Positions 33,843 through 42,701 of a stretch of DNA of 64,000 nucleotides are shown here, one piece after another. Below the pieces are notes generated by a model. That model ran no database searches and was not told the DNA's origin. It was given only the letters and a program-made list of their open reading frames with translations. The translations under genes and the position numbers were made by a program. The first letter of the stretch is position 1, and every line of letters begins with the position of its first letter. Origin of the DNA: Granulosicoccus sp964390335 (GTDB lineage Bacteria > Pseudomonadota > Gammaproteobacteria > Granulosicoccales > Granulosicoccaceae); NCBI GenBank assembly GCA_964390335.1, contig CAYMHU010000004.1, forward strand, positions 62,001 to 126,000, read 5' to 3'.

Positions 33843-33905
33843 GAATCTCTACTGATTGTGAAAATGAATACAGCAAAAATATGAGGATACACGGATAATA
33901 CAAGC

Positions 33906-35786
33906 ATGCGGGACGTATCCACAGGTCAATCTGAAAAATTGTCATCACAAGAGCGATTTCGTGAATCTAGTATTGCGTGCGCACGTTCACTTGCCAGTGA
34001 CCCACAACTGCCTACAACACTCAGTGATAACGAAGCGGCATTGACGCTCGGTGTGCAGTCACCCACGATCGATATCTTGAATCCAGCGCAGCATAATGCG
34101 TTGCTACGAGGCATGGGCGATGCGCTGGCCGTTGTCGGTGCGTTCCATGATGCTCAATTACATGAAACGAATCTTCCGACCGATACGTCCAATGCACGCT
34201 TATTTAATGCGATGGAGCGTGTTCGTTGTGAAGCACTGGGTAGCATCGTGTACCAGGGCGTTGCGCGAAACTTAGCGTGGATACATCGGCAAACGCACTC
34301 AGCGCAAAACGTACGTAGTTATAGTGGTATTGAGCAACTGGAGTTGGTGCTCGGCTGTTTGGCGCACGAATCCATAACGGGTGTTCCAACCCCGCCACAT
34401 ACTGAAAAACTGGTTAACTACTGGCGTTCAGCCATTCAGACCAAAACCGATGGTGCGCTCAGCGCTTTGGCTCAGTTAGCTACCAATCAAGAAGCCTATG
34501 CACAACACACCTTGAAGCTGATTGAACTCGTTGACGTTAAATCGCTCGTATCCGACAACCCGGACACTCAGGCTGAAGCGGCCAGCACACCCAAGGCGCA
34601 GCAGGAAGATGATGAAGCTGACGATCTGCAGCAGGATACATCGCCGCAGGCCGACGTTGATACTGAGGCCGCCATGGAAAAAGCCGCAGCGGATGCCATG
34701 CGCGAAGAACTCGAAGAGCAGCGTGAATCGATCAATAGCGCTGCCGACGATGCTGAGCTACCGGGTTCAACGCATCCAAATAAAGATGCGCCGGTATCTC
34801 AAGATGGTGAAGCCTCTGGCAATGCCGAGCTCATTGGAGGTGAGGGCTATCAGGTTTTTTCGGCTGAATTTGATGAAGTGGTCAATGCGGCAGATTTATC
34901 GACTGATGCAGAGTTGGATGAGCTGCGCAGTCGCTTGGATGAACAAATCGATCGGCATACCAATTTAGTAGGCCGATTGTCTGGTCGCTTGCAACGCGTT
35001 TTGATGGCGGAGCAACAGCGACACTGGCAGTTTGATCTTGATGAGGGGGTGCTGGATACATCCCGCTTAACGCGCATCGTGACCCAACCGTTGTCCTCAT
35101 TGTCGTTTAAAGCAGAAAGCGATATTCAATTCAGAGATACCACTATCACACTGTTGGTGGATAACTCTAAGTCTATGTTGGGCAAGCCCATCACCATTGC
35201 AGCATCCTGCGCGGATTTATTGGCAAGAACACTGGAGCGGTGCGGCGTTACGGTTGAAATTTTAGGATTCACCACCACTGAACTACACGGTGGGCAAACA
35301 GTTGAGCAATGGCAGCAAAACGGTGCGCGTGCAAACCCGGGTCGATTAAACGGGTTGCGGCATATCATTTATAAACCAGCCGAAGTGTCGTACCGTAATT
35401 CCCGTAAGGGCTTGGGTTTGATGTTGCGTGGCGATATTTTGAAACAAAATATTGATGGTGAGGCCTTATTGTGGGCTAACAGTCGGCTAATACGGCGGCC
35501 AGAGCAACGCAAAATTCTGATGATGATTTCAGACGGTGCGCCAATTGACACCAGTACCATGAGTGCTAACCCGAAAAACTATTTAGTCAATCATTTACAT
35601 AAGGTGATTGCTACAATAAAACAACAAGACCAAATCGAGTTGGTGGCTATCGGCATAGGTCACGATGTGTCGGCTTACTACGATAAATCCATTACGATTT
35701 ATGATGTCCGAAAGTTAGGCCGAGCTATGTTGTCGCAATTAACTCAGTTGTTTAGAGAGGACGGTAAGCCGAAAAAGGCAGCATAA
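33906..35786 (+). CDS. CobT-like VWA-domain protein, orphan
   Basis: A 626-aa protein with the full plan of CobT, the VWA subunit of aerobic cobaltochelatase (CobT is about 630 aa): an N-terminal helical domain (1-215), an acidic linker (about 220-310, EDDEADDLQQD, MREELEEQRES) and a C-terminal VWA domain. The MIDAS motif is DNSKS (Asp419, Ser421, Ser423). VEILGFTT, PGRLNGLRHIIYK, ENIDGEAL-like QNIDGEALLWAN and AIGIGHDVSAYY are all close to CobT. No CobS (its AAA+ partner), CobN or other B12 genes are present here. Instead it lies between two related GTPases, suggesting that it serves another ATP/GTP-driven machine or that CobS is encoded elsewhere. Confidence 0.88.
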   Translation: MRDVSTGQSEKLSSQERFRESSIACARSLASDPQLPTTLSDNEAALTLGVQSPTIDILNPAQHNALLRGMGDALAVVGAFHDAQLHETNLPTDTSNARLFNAMERVRCEALGSIVYQGVARNLAWIHRQTHSAQNVRSYSGIEQLELVLGCLAHESITGVPTPPHTEKLVNYWRSAIQTKTDGALSALAQLATNQEAYAQHTLKLIELVDVKSLVSDNPDTQAEAASTPKAQQEDDEADDLQQDTSPQADVDTEAAMEKAAADAMREELEEQRESINSAADDAELPGSTHPNKDAPVSQDGEASGNAELIGGEGYQVFSAEFDEVVNAADLSTDAELDELRSRLDEQIDRHTNLVGRLSGRLQRVLMAEQQRHWQFDLDEGVLDTSRLTRIVTQPLSSLSFKAESDIQFRDTTITLLVDNSKSMLGKPITIAASCADLLARTLERCGVTVEILGFTTTELHGGQTVEQWQQNGARANPGRLNGLRHIIYKPAEVSYRNSRKGLGLMLRGDILKQNIDGEALLWANSRLIRRPEQRKILMMISDGAPIDTSTMSANPKNYLVNHLHKVIATIKQQDQIELVAIGIGHDVSAYYDKSITIYDVRKLGRAMLSQLTQLFREDGKPKKAA

Positions 35787-35804
35787 AGCAGTAGTGAACA
35801 GAGT

Positions 35805-37589
35805 TTATAGCTGCAACTCATCATCTGTAGCCAATAACAAACTGTTGTTGTCTGTGCGTTGTGCCAAGCCTAGTAGTTTTTGACCCAGCACAGAGTCAAT
35901 CAATTGCTCATCAATAATTGATTGTTGTTCAGCTTGCAGCTGACGTTTAGTACGCTCCATGTATTGGCCCAACACACTTTCGGTTAATAGTGTAGTAACC
36001 GAGAGCATGGCCGGCGCAATAACCAAATCGATCGCAGCTAGTCCACCGGATTTAACAGCCAAAACAACTGCAGCCGCATCGGTAGATGCCCGCGCGGCCC
36101 GCAACGTGTTTAACAAGGCGGGTTGATCTTGTAGCTGACCGTATAACTGTTGCGCCGTTTCTTCAATGCGCGGCGCGAAATCGCTTTGTAGTTGGCTTGC
36201 TTTCGTTAAGTAGCTATCACGAATCTCGTTTTTGTCGGTGGTGATGGCTTTTTGTAGTGCATACCAAAACGCTTGTTGTTTTTCATTGTCCTGTTGCTGA
36301 ATCAGAATATGACCTTGCAAGCGGGTTATCGCTTGTTCCAAGATGAGTTCGAGCGCTTCCATTTCCTGATCAACAGGTACAGAGTCGCGTTTAACGGCTT
36401 GTTTACCCAGCCCAAAAATTTTCTTCACCGGCCAGGTTACAATGCCGCGTGTTTTAGAAAGCGCGTCTGCAATACCCGGAATTTCCAATAGAGTCAGTAG
36501 TTCAGCTATGGCTTTATTGAACGTATCGTACTTACGTGGGTCGTTAAGGTATCGGGTGGCATACCGCTCTTTCGCATCGGTAATCGTTGCTGCGACTTCG
36601 GCTTCCCAATTGCGCTTTGCGTCCAGTTCAATGTTGATCGGCTCCATCCAGATGGGCATTTGTTCATCAATGTATGTGTTTGTATGCTTTGCGTGTTGGT
36701 CACGCGAAATGTTGCGCAGCGCATCGCTGATGTTGCCAGACAGTGCGCGTCTATGTTCATCGCTGATAGCCACCGTAGCATCAGTGATTGATTCGTTGCT
36801 GCGTGGCCGGCTAACGGTTGATTTGCGTATAAACGGTAAACAACTAATGGGTGGGGCGGGTTGGTTGAACTGCTCCTGATGACGTTTTTCGAATGAGTTC
36901 ACTATTGTGTTTTGGTCTGCCGGATCGAGCTTATTAATACAAACCACAATTGGTTTGCCCAGCTTTCTAATTAGACCCAACATATCCCACACGGTTTTAT
37001 CGCCGTATTTGTCCTTGCTAACCATAAACACGATCACATCGGCCAGCGCAGCAACGCTTAGCACAGCGCCGCGATAACCACTAGATTCAATCGAATCGAA
37101 ATCCGGAGAATCCCAGATAACCGCTTTGCCGGTCACCAGTGATTTTGCTCCTGGATCAATTGTTTGTAGCAAATAGTGGTTCAGGTTTTGTGCATCGAGT
37201 TCGTTGCTTGCCACTCTGGTTAACGGTTGCATTAGTTCATTCAATGCATCGAGTTCGTCCTTATTGCAATTAATGGCGTAGCCTTGTGCGTGCACCGTAA
37301 ATCCAGCTAGCGCGCTAATGCCTGCTATATCGGCATTGCATAGCAGATTGCACAAGGTGCTTTTACCTGCTTGGGTGGGACCTAATACAACAATTTGAGT
37401 GGGGTGTTCTGGGTGTTGTTGATTTAGTTTGACTTTATCCAGTGCCGCGTCTGCCAGACGCAATGAGTTGTAATTTGAAATGAGGTTTTTTGCAGCGGCT
37501 TCCGAGTTAGCGGTTTGTGTGTTGGTGTTATCACCTTGTTCAATAACACGCGCGTACCGAGCGAGTAAGTTAGCAACTTGATCGTTCAT
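35805..37589 (-). CDS. Second large GTPase of the DxPDFDS type
   Basis: A 594-aa P-loop GTPase. G1 GPTQAGKST (70-78), G3 DSPD (160-163, within DSPDFDSIESS) and G4 NKLD (219-222) are all in place. The C-terminal third is helical, with a hydrophobic patch around residues 530-555 (GGLAAIDLVIAPAMLSVTTLL) that could insert in or lie on a membrane. It resembles the GTPase at 32187 in size, the G3 motif and architecture; these are probably distant paralogues. Its start overlaps the ubiA stop by 4 bp (ATGA), so it is translated with ubiA, and it converges with the CobT-like gene (18 bp between stops). Function unknown. Confidence 0.8.
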   Translation of the reverse strand: MNDQVANLLARYARVIEQGDNTNTQTANSEAAAKNLISNYNSLRLADAALDKVKLNQQHPEHPTQIVVLGPTQAGKSTLCNLLCNADIAGISALAGFTVHAQGYAINCNKDELDALNELMQPLTRVASNELDAQNLNHYLLQTIDPGAKSLVTGKAVIWDSPDFDSIESSGYRGAVLSVAALADVIVFMVSKDKYGDKTVWDMLGLIRKLGKPIVVCINKLDPADQNTIVNSFEKRHQEQFNQPAPPISCLPFIRKSTVSRPRSNESITDATVAISDEHRRALSGNISDALRNISRDQHAKHTNTYIDEQMPIWMEPINIELDAKRNWEAEVAATITDAKERYATRYLNDPRKYDTFNKAIAELLTLLEIPGIADALSKTRGIVTWPVKKIFGLGKQAVKRDSVPVDQEMEALELILEQAITRLQGHILIQQQDNEKQQAFWYALQKAITTDKNEIRDSYLTKASQLQSDFAPRIEETAQQLYGQLQDQPALLNTLRAARASTDAAAVVLAVKSGGLAAIDLVIAPAMLSVTTLLTESVLGQYMERTKRQLQAEQQSIIDEQLIDSVLGQKLLGLAQRTDNNSLLLATDDELQL

Positions 37590-38542
37590 AGCGCGTTACT
37601 TGGAAACAAAGCGTAATCGAGTGCGAGGCCACAGAGTATTGTGAGGCACATATAGTGATGATTAAAAAATGCTTGAACACAGGCCTTTGGATCGCGTGTT
37701 GCGGTAATCTTGTATTGATACACAACGAAGCCCAACGCGGCAAATAAACCCGCGAAGTACGCGGCGCTCCGATCAGCGCTTATGCCTACTCCCGCCATGA
37801 TCAGGAAAACCAGCAGCTGTAAGCAAACAATGATTACGCGATCGTAGTTGCCAAATAGAATTGCTGTGGATTTCATGTTCATTTTAATATCGTATTCTCG
37901 ATCCGCCATTGCATAGTAGGTATCGTAGGCAATCGCCATGATAATTACGGCCAGGTAAATAGCCCAGGCTAGTGGCGGTAATGAATTGGTGGTTGCAGTG
38001 AATGCCATAGGCACACCAAAAGCAAATGCCAGCCCCAGAAACGCTTGCGGCCAATGGGTGAATCGTTTGGTAAAGGGATACAGCACCGCCAACCCTAAAG
38101 CCACAAACGACATCAGAACGGTATAGGTGTTTGTCAGTAAAACAAGACCGAACGCAAGCAAACTCAGCAGCGCTGCCGCGATCAGGGCTTCTTTAGAGCT
38201 TAGTGCGCCAGTGGCCAGTGGGCGGTGTTGGGTTCTGGCAACGTGTCCATCGAGATTCCGGTCGGCATAGTCATTAACAATACAGCCTGCTGAGCGCGTC
38301 AGAATAGTTCCTAGTATGAATATCAGTAATAAACTGATTTTTGGAAAACCATCAGACGCGAACCACAGGCCCCACAGAGTAGGCCATAACAACAGATAAA
38401 TGCCGATAGGGTTGTTATTGCGGGTAATACGGATGAAATGTGGCAGCTTTTCTCGAAGCGGGTATGAAAACACGATGGCTCGATAGCATTGGTTCAGACT
38501 CCAATATAGTAGCGGCTTTGCGCTTCGAATGGGTTTTTTCAA
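37586..38542 (-). CDS. ubiA: 4-hydroxybenzoate polyprenyltransferase
   Basis: An integral membrane enzyme that attaches the polyprenyl tail to 4-hydroxybenzoate in ubiquinone synthesis. Both Asp-rich motifs are visible: NDYADRNLDG (near residue 90) and DREYDIKMN (near 210), which hold the diphosphate through magnesium. IGIYLLLWPTLWGLWFA before the first motif is a UbiA marker, and about eight spans follow. A TTG start gives 318 aa; a GTG 23 codons later (MFSYPLRE) would give the more usual length of about 295 aa. UbiC is not adjacent. The gene runs into the second GTPase gene. Confidence 0.92.
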   Translation of the reverse strand: MKKPIRSAKPLLYWSLNQCYRAIVFSYPLREKLPHFIRITRNNNPIGIYLLLWPTLWGLWFASDGFPKISLLLIFILGTILTRSAGCIVNDYADRNLDGHVARTQHRPLATGALSSKEALIAAALLSLLAFGLVLLTNTYTVLMSFVALGLAVLYPFTKRFTHWPQAFLGLAFAFGVPMAFTATTNSLPPLAWAIYLAVIIMAIAYDTYYAMADREYDIKMNMKSTAILFGNYDRVIIVCLQLLVFLIMAGVGISADRSAAYFAGLFAALGFVVYQYKITATRDPKACVQAFFNHHYMCLTILCGLALDYALFPSNAL

Positions 38543-38604
38543 TACTTGTTGTGCAGACTATGCGATCATAAGCTGGTTAACTCAATAAAAAAAGCGATTC
38601 TGAC

Positions 38605-39960
38605 ATGTCCAGTGAATTCGATTACGACCTCATCGCCATTGGTGGCGGCAGCGGTGGCCTGGCCACAGTCAACCGGGCAGCAAGCTACGGCGCACGAACT
38701 CTATTGATCGAGAAAGATCCCATTCTGGGTGGCACTTGCGTTAATCGTGGTTGCGTGCCCAAAAAAGCGATGTGGTATGGCGCGTCTATGGCTCATAAAC
38801 TGCGCGATGCGCCGGGCTTTGGCTTTGATGTCACCACCAGTCCGTTTGACTGGACTACGTTCGTATCCAAGCGAGAACAATACATTGACAGAATTAATAA
38901 GTATTACGTTACCTCACTGGACAAGGCGAAAGTCGATACCGTGTTTGGATGGGCGAGCTTACAAGATAAAAATACCGTATTGGTTGAAGGTAAGTCTTAT
39001 ACGAGCGAGCGTATTCTGATTGCTCCCGGTGGAACCCCCACTGTGCCGGATATTCCCGGAAGCGAACTTGCGATTACATCGGATGGCTTTTTTGAACTAA
39101 CCGAACAACCTAAAAAAGTGTTGGTGTTAGGTGCAGGCTATATTGCCGTTGAATTGGCCGGCATGTTACAAGCGTTAGGCACAGATGTAACTTTGGCTAT
39201 TCGACATCAACAGTTTTTGCGTGGTTTTGAAACTATGGTAAGCGAGAACCTGATGCTGGCTATGCGTGAAGACGGTGTTGATATTGAATCCGGGTTCACA
39301 GCCGCTAAAATCGAAAAAAGCAACGGTACCTTGTCGGTATCTGGTGAAGGCGGGCAAATGTTGCATGGTTTCGATCAGGTTATTATGGCGATCGGTCGAA
39401 CACCGGGTAGCGCTAACATCGGCTTAGATAAGGCAGGTGTTAATGTTAACGAGCGTGGTTATATACCCGTTGATAAATTCCAGGAAACCAATGTGCCGGG
39501 TATTTTTGCGCTAGGCGATGTCACAGGGCAGGCTGAACTGACACCGGTAGCCATTGCTGCAGGCAGGCGGCTTGCCGACAGAATTTATGATGGGCAAACC
39601 GATCGGCACCTGAATTACGACAACATAGCCACCGTTGTTTTCAGCCATCCTCCCATCGGCACCATAGGATTAACCGAGGCACAGGCACGCGAGCAATATG
39701 GTAACGATGTGAATACATACGAAACCGGTTTCAATCCTATGTATATGGCGTTTACCGAACACAAAGTCAAAACGCACATGAAATTGGTTGTAGTCGGTAA
39801 AGAGGAGCGCATCGTCGGCTGCCATTTAATTGGTTTAGATGCGGATGAAATGATGCAAGGGTTTGCTGTTGCCATCAGCATGGGCGCAACCAAAAAAGAC
39901 TTTGACGACACAGTTGCCATACATCCAACCAGTGCAGAAGAACTGGTAACAATGCGCTAG
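38605..39960 (+). CDS. gorA: Glutathione-disulfide reductase
   Basis: A 451-aa flavoprotein disulfide reductase that keeps glutathione reduced with NADPH. FAD-binding GGGSGGLA near the N-terminus, redox pair Cys45 and Cys50 in GGTCVNRGCVPKK, second dinucleotide motif GAGYIAVELAGML, FAD motif FALGDVTG, and the C-terminal active-site HPTSAEELVTMR with the catalytic His-Glu. The Arg in CVNRGC is less common than Val and is seen in some glutathione reductases. Monocistronic; divergent from ubiA with 62 bp between. Confidence 0.95.
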   Translation: MSSEFDYDLIAIGGGSGGLATVNRAASYGARTLLIEKDPILGGTCVNRGCVPKKAMWYGASMAHKLRDAPGFGFDVTTSPFDWTTFVSKREQYIDRINKYYVTSLDKAKVDTVFGWASLQDKNTVLVEGKSYTSERILIAPGGTPTVPDIPGSELAITSDGFFELTEQPKKVLVLGAGYIAVELAGMLQALGTDVTLAIRHQQFLRGFETMVSENLMLAMREDGVDIESGFTAAKIEKSNGTLSVSGEGGQMLHGFDQVIMAIGRTPGSANIGLDKAGVNVNERGYIPVDKFQETNVPGIFALGDVTGQAELTPVAIAAGRRLADRIYDGQTDRHLNYDNIATVVFSHPPIGTIGLTEAQAREQYGNDVNTYETGFNPMYMAFTEHKVKTHMKLVVVGKEERIVGCHLIGLDADEMMQGFAVAISMGATKKDFDDTVAIHPTSAEELVTMR

Positions 39961-40145
39961 CGTATAGCCTGGGATGCATTTTTTCCAATCGCTGTTCGGG
40001 TTGCTCAAAACGCAAAATGTGATTGGTTTAGCAAAGTATGTGCTGCTATTGAATAATGGTTAAGCCTATTCAGCTGTTGGCCGATTGCATTTGTGAGCAC
40101 TGCGTCTACTTTCTGTAGGCGCGGAGCACGTCTCTTCATTGTGAG
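39961..40145 (+). other. Long region between gorA stop and terminator, possible sRNA
   Basis: No reading frame of note. A terminator lies 186 bp after the gorA stop, further than usual. The stretch contains a second hairpin, GCGTCTAC (40102-40109) / GTAGGCGC (40115-40122) with loop TTTCT and one G-U pair. A short structured RNA that ends at 40176, or simply a long 3' UTR of gorA, would both fit. Confidence 0.3.
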
Positions 40146-40176
40146 GGCTGCGGGTGTGAACCTGCAGCCATTTTTT
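40146..40176 (+). terminator. Rho-independent terminator
   Basis: GGCTGCGGGT (40146-40155) pairs with ACCTGCAGCC (40160-40169) through one G-U pair, loop GTGA, followed by A and six T. This is the clearest terminator in the window. It isolates gorA from the minor-pilin operon that starts at 40285. Confidence 0.88.
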
Positions 40177-40284
40177 GCAGAGTAAGCCTCATTTAACCAC
40201 CTGCGAATTCAACCACTGAGTTGTTAAGTCGATATATCTGCCAGAGGCCCATTGTAAGAATGGACTGGAATTGGACTGGTAGGG

Positions 40285-40827
40285 ATGAATCGCGACCAAA
40301 CTAAACAAACTGGATTCTCACTGATAGAGTTGCTTGTCACATTGGCAATAGCAGGAATTCTGCTGGCAGTTGGTTTGCCGTCTTTTCAGGATTTTATGGC
40401 CAATAGTCGCATGGCGGAAACTAACAATGGCTTGGTTAGCTCGATCCAATTGGCGCGATCCCAATCAGTTAATAAACTTCAGGCCTCTGGCCTGTGTACC
40501 AGCAATTCACCTTTGGATGATGATGCTACTTGTGATGCTGGCGCCGGTTATCAGTCTGGTTGGATAGTTTATGTGGATGATAACGGCAACGGTACTCGTG
40601 ATGCGGCAGAGGAAATTGTGCATCGCGGAGAACCTGTAAATGGTGCTTTCGCATTCACGCCCGATAACATTTTCGCAAACCAAATATATTTTAATGACGC
40701 CGGTGCCAGTGTTAACGCGGCAGGTGCGCCAGCATCCGGCAGTATCAAACTTGTTTATGGTAACGATATTCAAACACGTGTCATTACTGTCTCTGCAAAT
40801 GGACGAGTGAGTACGGAAACACCATGA
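40285..40827 (+). CDS. fimT: Type IV pilus minor pilin, FimT/FimU (GspH) family
   Basis: A 180-aa prepilin. The type III signal is QTGFSLIELLVTLAIAGIL, with the peptidase site after Gly and the +5 Glu. The following helix and a C-terminal globular domain of the GspH type, with two Cys (GLCTSNS, ATCDAGAG) likely forming a disulfide, are as expected. It is the first gene of the fimT-pilV-pilW-pilX-pilE operon, which encodes the minor pilins that prime pilus assembly. Its stop overlaps the pilV start by 4 bp. Confidence 0.92.
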   Translation: MNRDQTKQTGFSLIELLVTLAIAGILLAVGLPSFQDFMANSRMAETNNGLVSSIQLARSQSVNKLQASGLCTSNSPLDDDATCDAGAGYQSGWIVYVDDNGNGTRDAAEEIVHRGEPVNGAFAFTPDNIFANQIYFNDAGASVNAAGAPASGSIKLVYGNDIQTRVITVSANGRVSTETP

Positions 40828-41399
40828 GACTACAGCATCCTATTAAAAAACGCGGTCAACAACGCGGTGTGGGCTTAATTGAAGTATTGGTTGCATTGGT
40901 TGTTGTGTCATTTGGGGTGCTAGGCATGGCCAGTCTGCAGTTAACTGGTATGAAGCATAGCTCGGGTGGCTTTAATCGTTCGAAAGCACTGTTATATGCG
41001 CAGAACATGGCAACTCGCCTACGTATCAATACCGAGGCTGTCAATGCCGGTGTCTACAATACCCTTGATTCAGATAACAGCGCTGATGTCGATTGTGATC
41101 AGCCGCCAGTCCCGTATTGTCAAGCACAACCAACAACAACCGCAATACCCAGTTGTAGCGCCGCTGAAATGGCTACTTTCGATTTTTTCGCCATTGCTTG
41201 CGGTGACTTGGGCTCTGATGGAGCTGACAAAGGTGTGCTGGGCACATTGCCTAATGGCCGGTTACAGATTTCCTGCGCAGACCCGGCTTGCCCACCCGAT
41301 CCAGCGTTTGAAATTAACGTCACATGGACTGAAGGTCGCGCCAGAACTAATAGCGATGAAATGATCACGAAAAGCGTGAAAGTGAGGTTGCGTCCATGA
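40824..41399 (+). CDS. pilV: Type IV pilus minor pilin PilV
   Basis: A 191-aa minor pilin with the processing site in QRGVGLIEVLVALVVVSFGVLGMASLQ-like sequence (residues ~12-38), where Gly is followed by Val and the +5 Glu. The C-terminal domain holds several Cys (VDCDQPPVPYC, PSCSAAEM, IACGDLG, ISCADPACPP). It overlaps pilW by 4 bp. Together with FimT, PilW and PilX it forms the complex at the pilus tip or base. Confidence 0.9.
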   Translation: MRLQHPIKKRGQQRGVGLIEVLVALVVVSFGVLGMASLQLTGMKHSSGGFNRSKALLYAQNMATRLRINTEAVNAGVYNTLDSDNSADVDCDQPPVPYCQAQPTTTAIPSCSAAEMATFDFFAIACGDLGSDGADKGVLGTLPNGRLQISCADPACPPDPAFEINVTWTEGRARTNSDEMITKSVKVRLRP

Positions 41400-42100
41400 G
41401 TACCAAGAACGGACTGCGATTCAAAAAACAATCGGGCTATTCGTTGGTTGAGTTGATGATTGCATTGGTGCTGGGGTTGATTGTGATCAGTGCCGTTTTT
41501 AATACCTATTTAGGTTCAACTCGGTCTTCAAGATTTACCGAGGGAGTGCAGAAAATGCAAGAGAACGGGCGTTTCGGCATTACCACCTTACAAAGAGGTA
41601 TTCGGCTGGCGGGATATTCTGAGTTCGGCGATGTAGAGCCGTTCGATATAGCCAGTAGCGGACCAAGCAAAATCGTGGTTCGCACTCAGCAAGCACTGGA
41701 TTGTAATGGAGCATCAACGGCAACTGTTGGTGGCGTTGCTGAAAACACTTACGAGCATGTAGCTGACGATGACGCCATTATTTGTACAGGCAATGTTGGT
41801 AATGAACGGATGCGTATAGTGGAAGGTGTTGAGGCGATGAATATTCTGTGGGGCATTGATACCGATGAGAACAAAGTGCCCGAGCGGTATGTCCCCTACG
41901 CCAGTGATATTGATCCACTGCAAGTTATCGCGCTGAGGGTCGCAATACTGGTTAATTCCGGTGAACCAATTAGAAGCCGTGCCAGCGAGGAAACGCATGT
42001 GTTGTTTGATAGGGAGGTGCCCACCGATGATAAGATTGCGCGCAATGTGTTTACCAGTACAGTTTTGCTTCGCAATGGACCCAAAGCGTCTTCGGACTAA
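41396..42100 (+). CDS. pilW: Type IV pilus minor pilin PilW
   Basis: A 234-aa minor pilin. Signal QSGYSLVELMIALVLGLIV with +5 Glu, then FNTYLGSTRSSRFTEGVQKMQENGRFGITTLQR in the helix that continues into the globular domain, which matches PilW. DCNGAST and AIICTGN give two Cys. The length is shorter than PilW proteins of around 300 aa or more. It is 12 bp from pilX. Confidence 0.88.
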   Translation: MSTKNGLRFKKQSGYSLVELMIALVLGLIVISAVFNTYLGSTRSSRFTEGVQKMQENGRFGITTLQRGIRLAGYSEFGDVEPFDIASSGPSKIVVRTQQALDCNGASTATVGGVAENTYEHVADDDAIICTGNVGNERMRIVEGVEAMNILWGIDTDENKVPERYVPYASDIDPLQVIALRVAILVNSGEPIRSRASEETHVLFDREVPTDDKIARNVFTSTVLLRNGPKASSD

Positions 42101-42112
42101 GGGCTTGGAATA

Positions 42113-42679
42113 ATGATAAAACTGAGCGATAAAATGCGTACGAAGCAACGACAGGATGGTGCTGCGCTAGCCGTTAGCTTAATTCTGCTGGTAGCAATGA
42201 CCATATTGGGTATGTCTGCGTTGAACAGCTCAAGGCTATCGGAACGAGTTTCCAGTAATGCACAGCAAAAAGCGATCACGTTTGAAACTGCTGAGTCGGT
42301 ATTGATGGACGTCAGTTCCGCTGCAGACTATCAACAAAAACTTGAAGCATCGAGAACATCGCCGATAGAGCCGGATCCGGTTTTCATGACAGCAGAAACA
42401 GAGGGTTTGACCGACTTGCTTGATCAGTTTGGTAGCGGTGGCGTTAGATCAGTTGATGTAGACGCTGAGCTCAGCATCCAATTTTGCGGTGAAGGTGTTG
42501 TTAATGGCACTGAATTGTCATCTACGTTAGATCAAGCCACGCTGATTGGTTACTTGTACGACGTTAATTCGGTTGCCTCTATTAGCAATAGTAATGCGAA
42601 ATCTGACCATGTTTTGCGTCAGGCTGTAGCGGGGCTTGCCGTGGGTTCAACCGGTAAATGTGTGTTGCCGGGTCAGTAG
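42113..42679 (+). CDS. pilX: Type IV pilus assembly protein PilX
   Basis: A 188-aa protein with the PilX N-terminus: QDGAALAVSLILLVAMTILGMSALNSSRLSERV-type segment (residues ~14-46), followed by ETAESVLMD. PilX lacks the usual FxLIE sequence but has the same hydrophobic helix. Two Cys (IQFCGEG, GKCVLPG) lie in the C-terminal part. In most related clusters pilY1 comes next; here pilE begins 22 bp after the pilX stop. Confidence 0.85.
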   Translation: MIKLSDKMRTKQRQDGAALAVSLILLVAMTILGMSALNSSRLSERVSSNAQQKAITFETAESVLMDVSSAADYQQKLEASRTSPIEPDPVFMTAETEGLTDLLDQFGSGGVRSVDVDAELSIQFCGEGVVNGTELSSTLDQATLIGYLYDVNSVASISNSNAKSDHVLRQAVAGLAVGSTGKCVLPGQ

Positions 42680-42701
42680 TGCCAACTGCACTGGAGAGAA
42701 A

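Noticed and set aside
33906..35786. Annotation of the CobT-like gene as evidence for B12 synthesis
   Set aside because: CobT resemblance is strong, but neither CobS, CobN nor any other corrinoid gene is present, so the pathway cannot be claimed.
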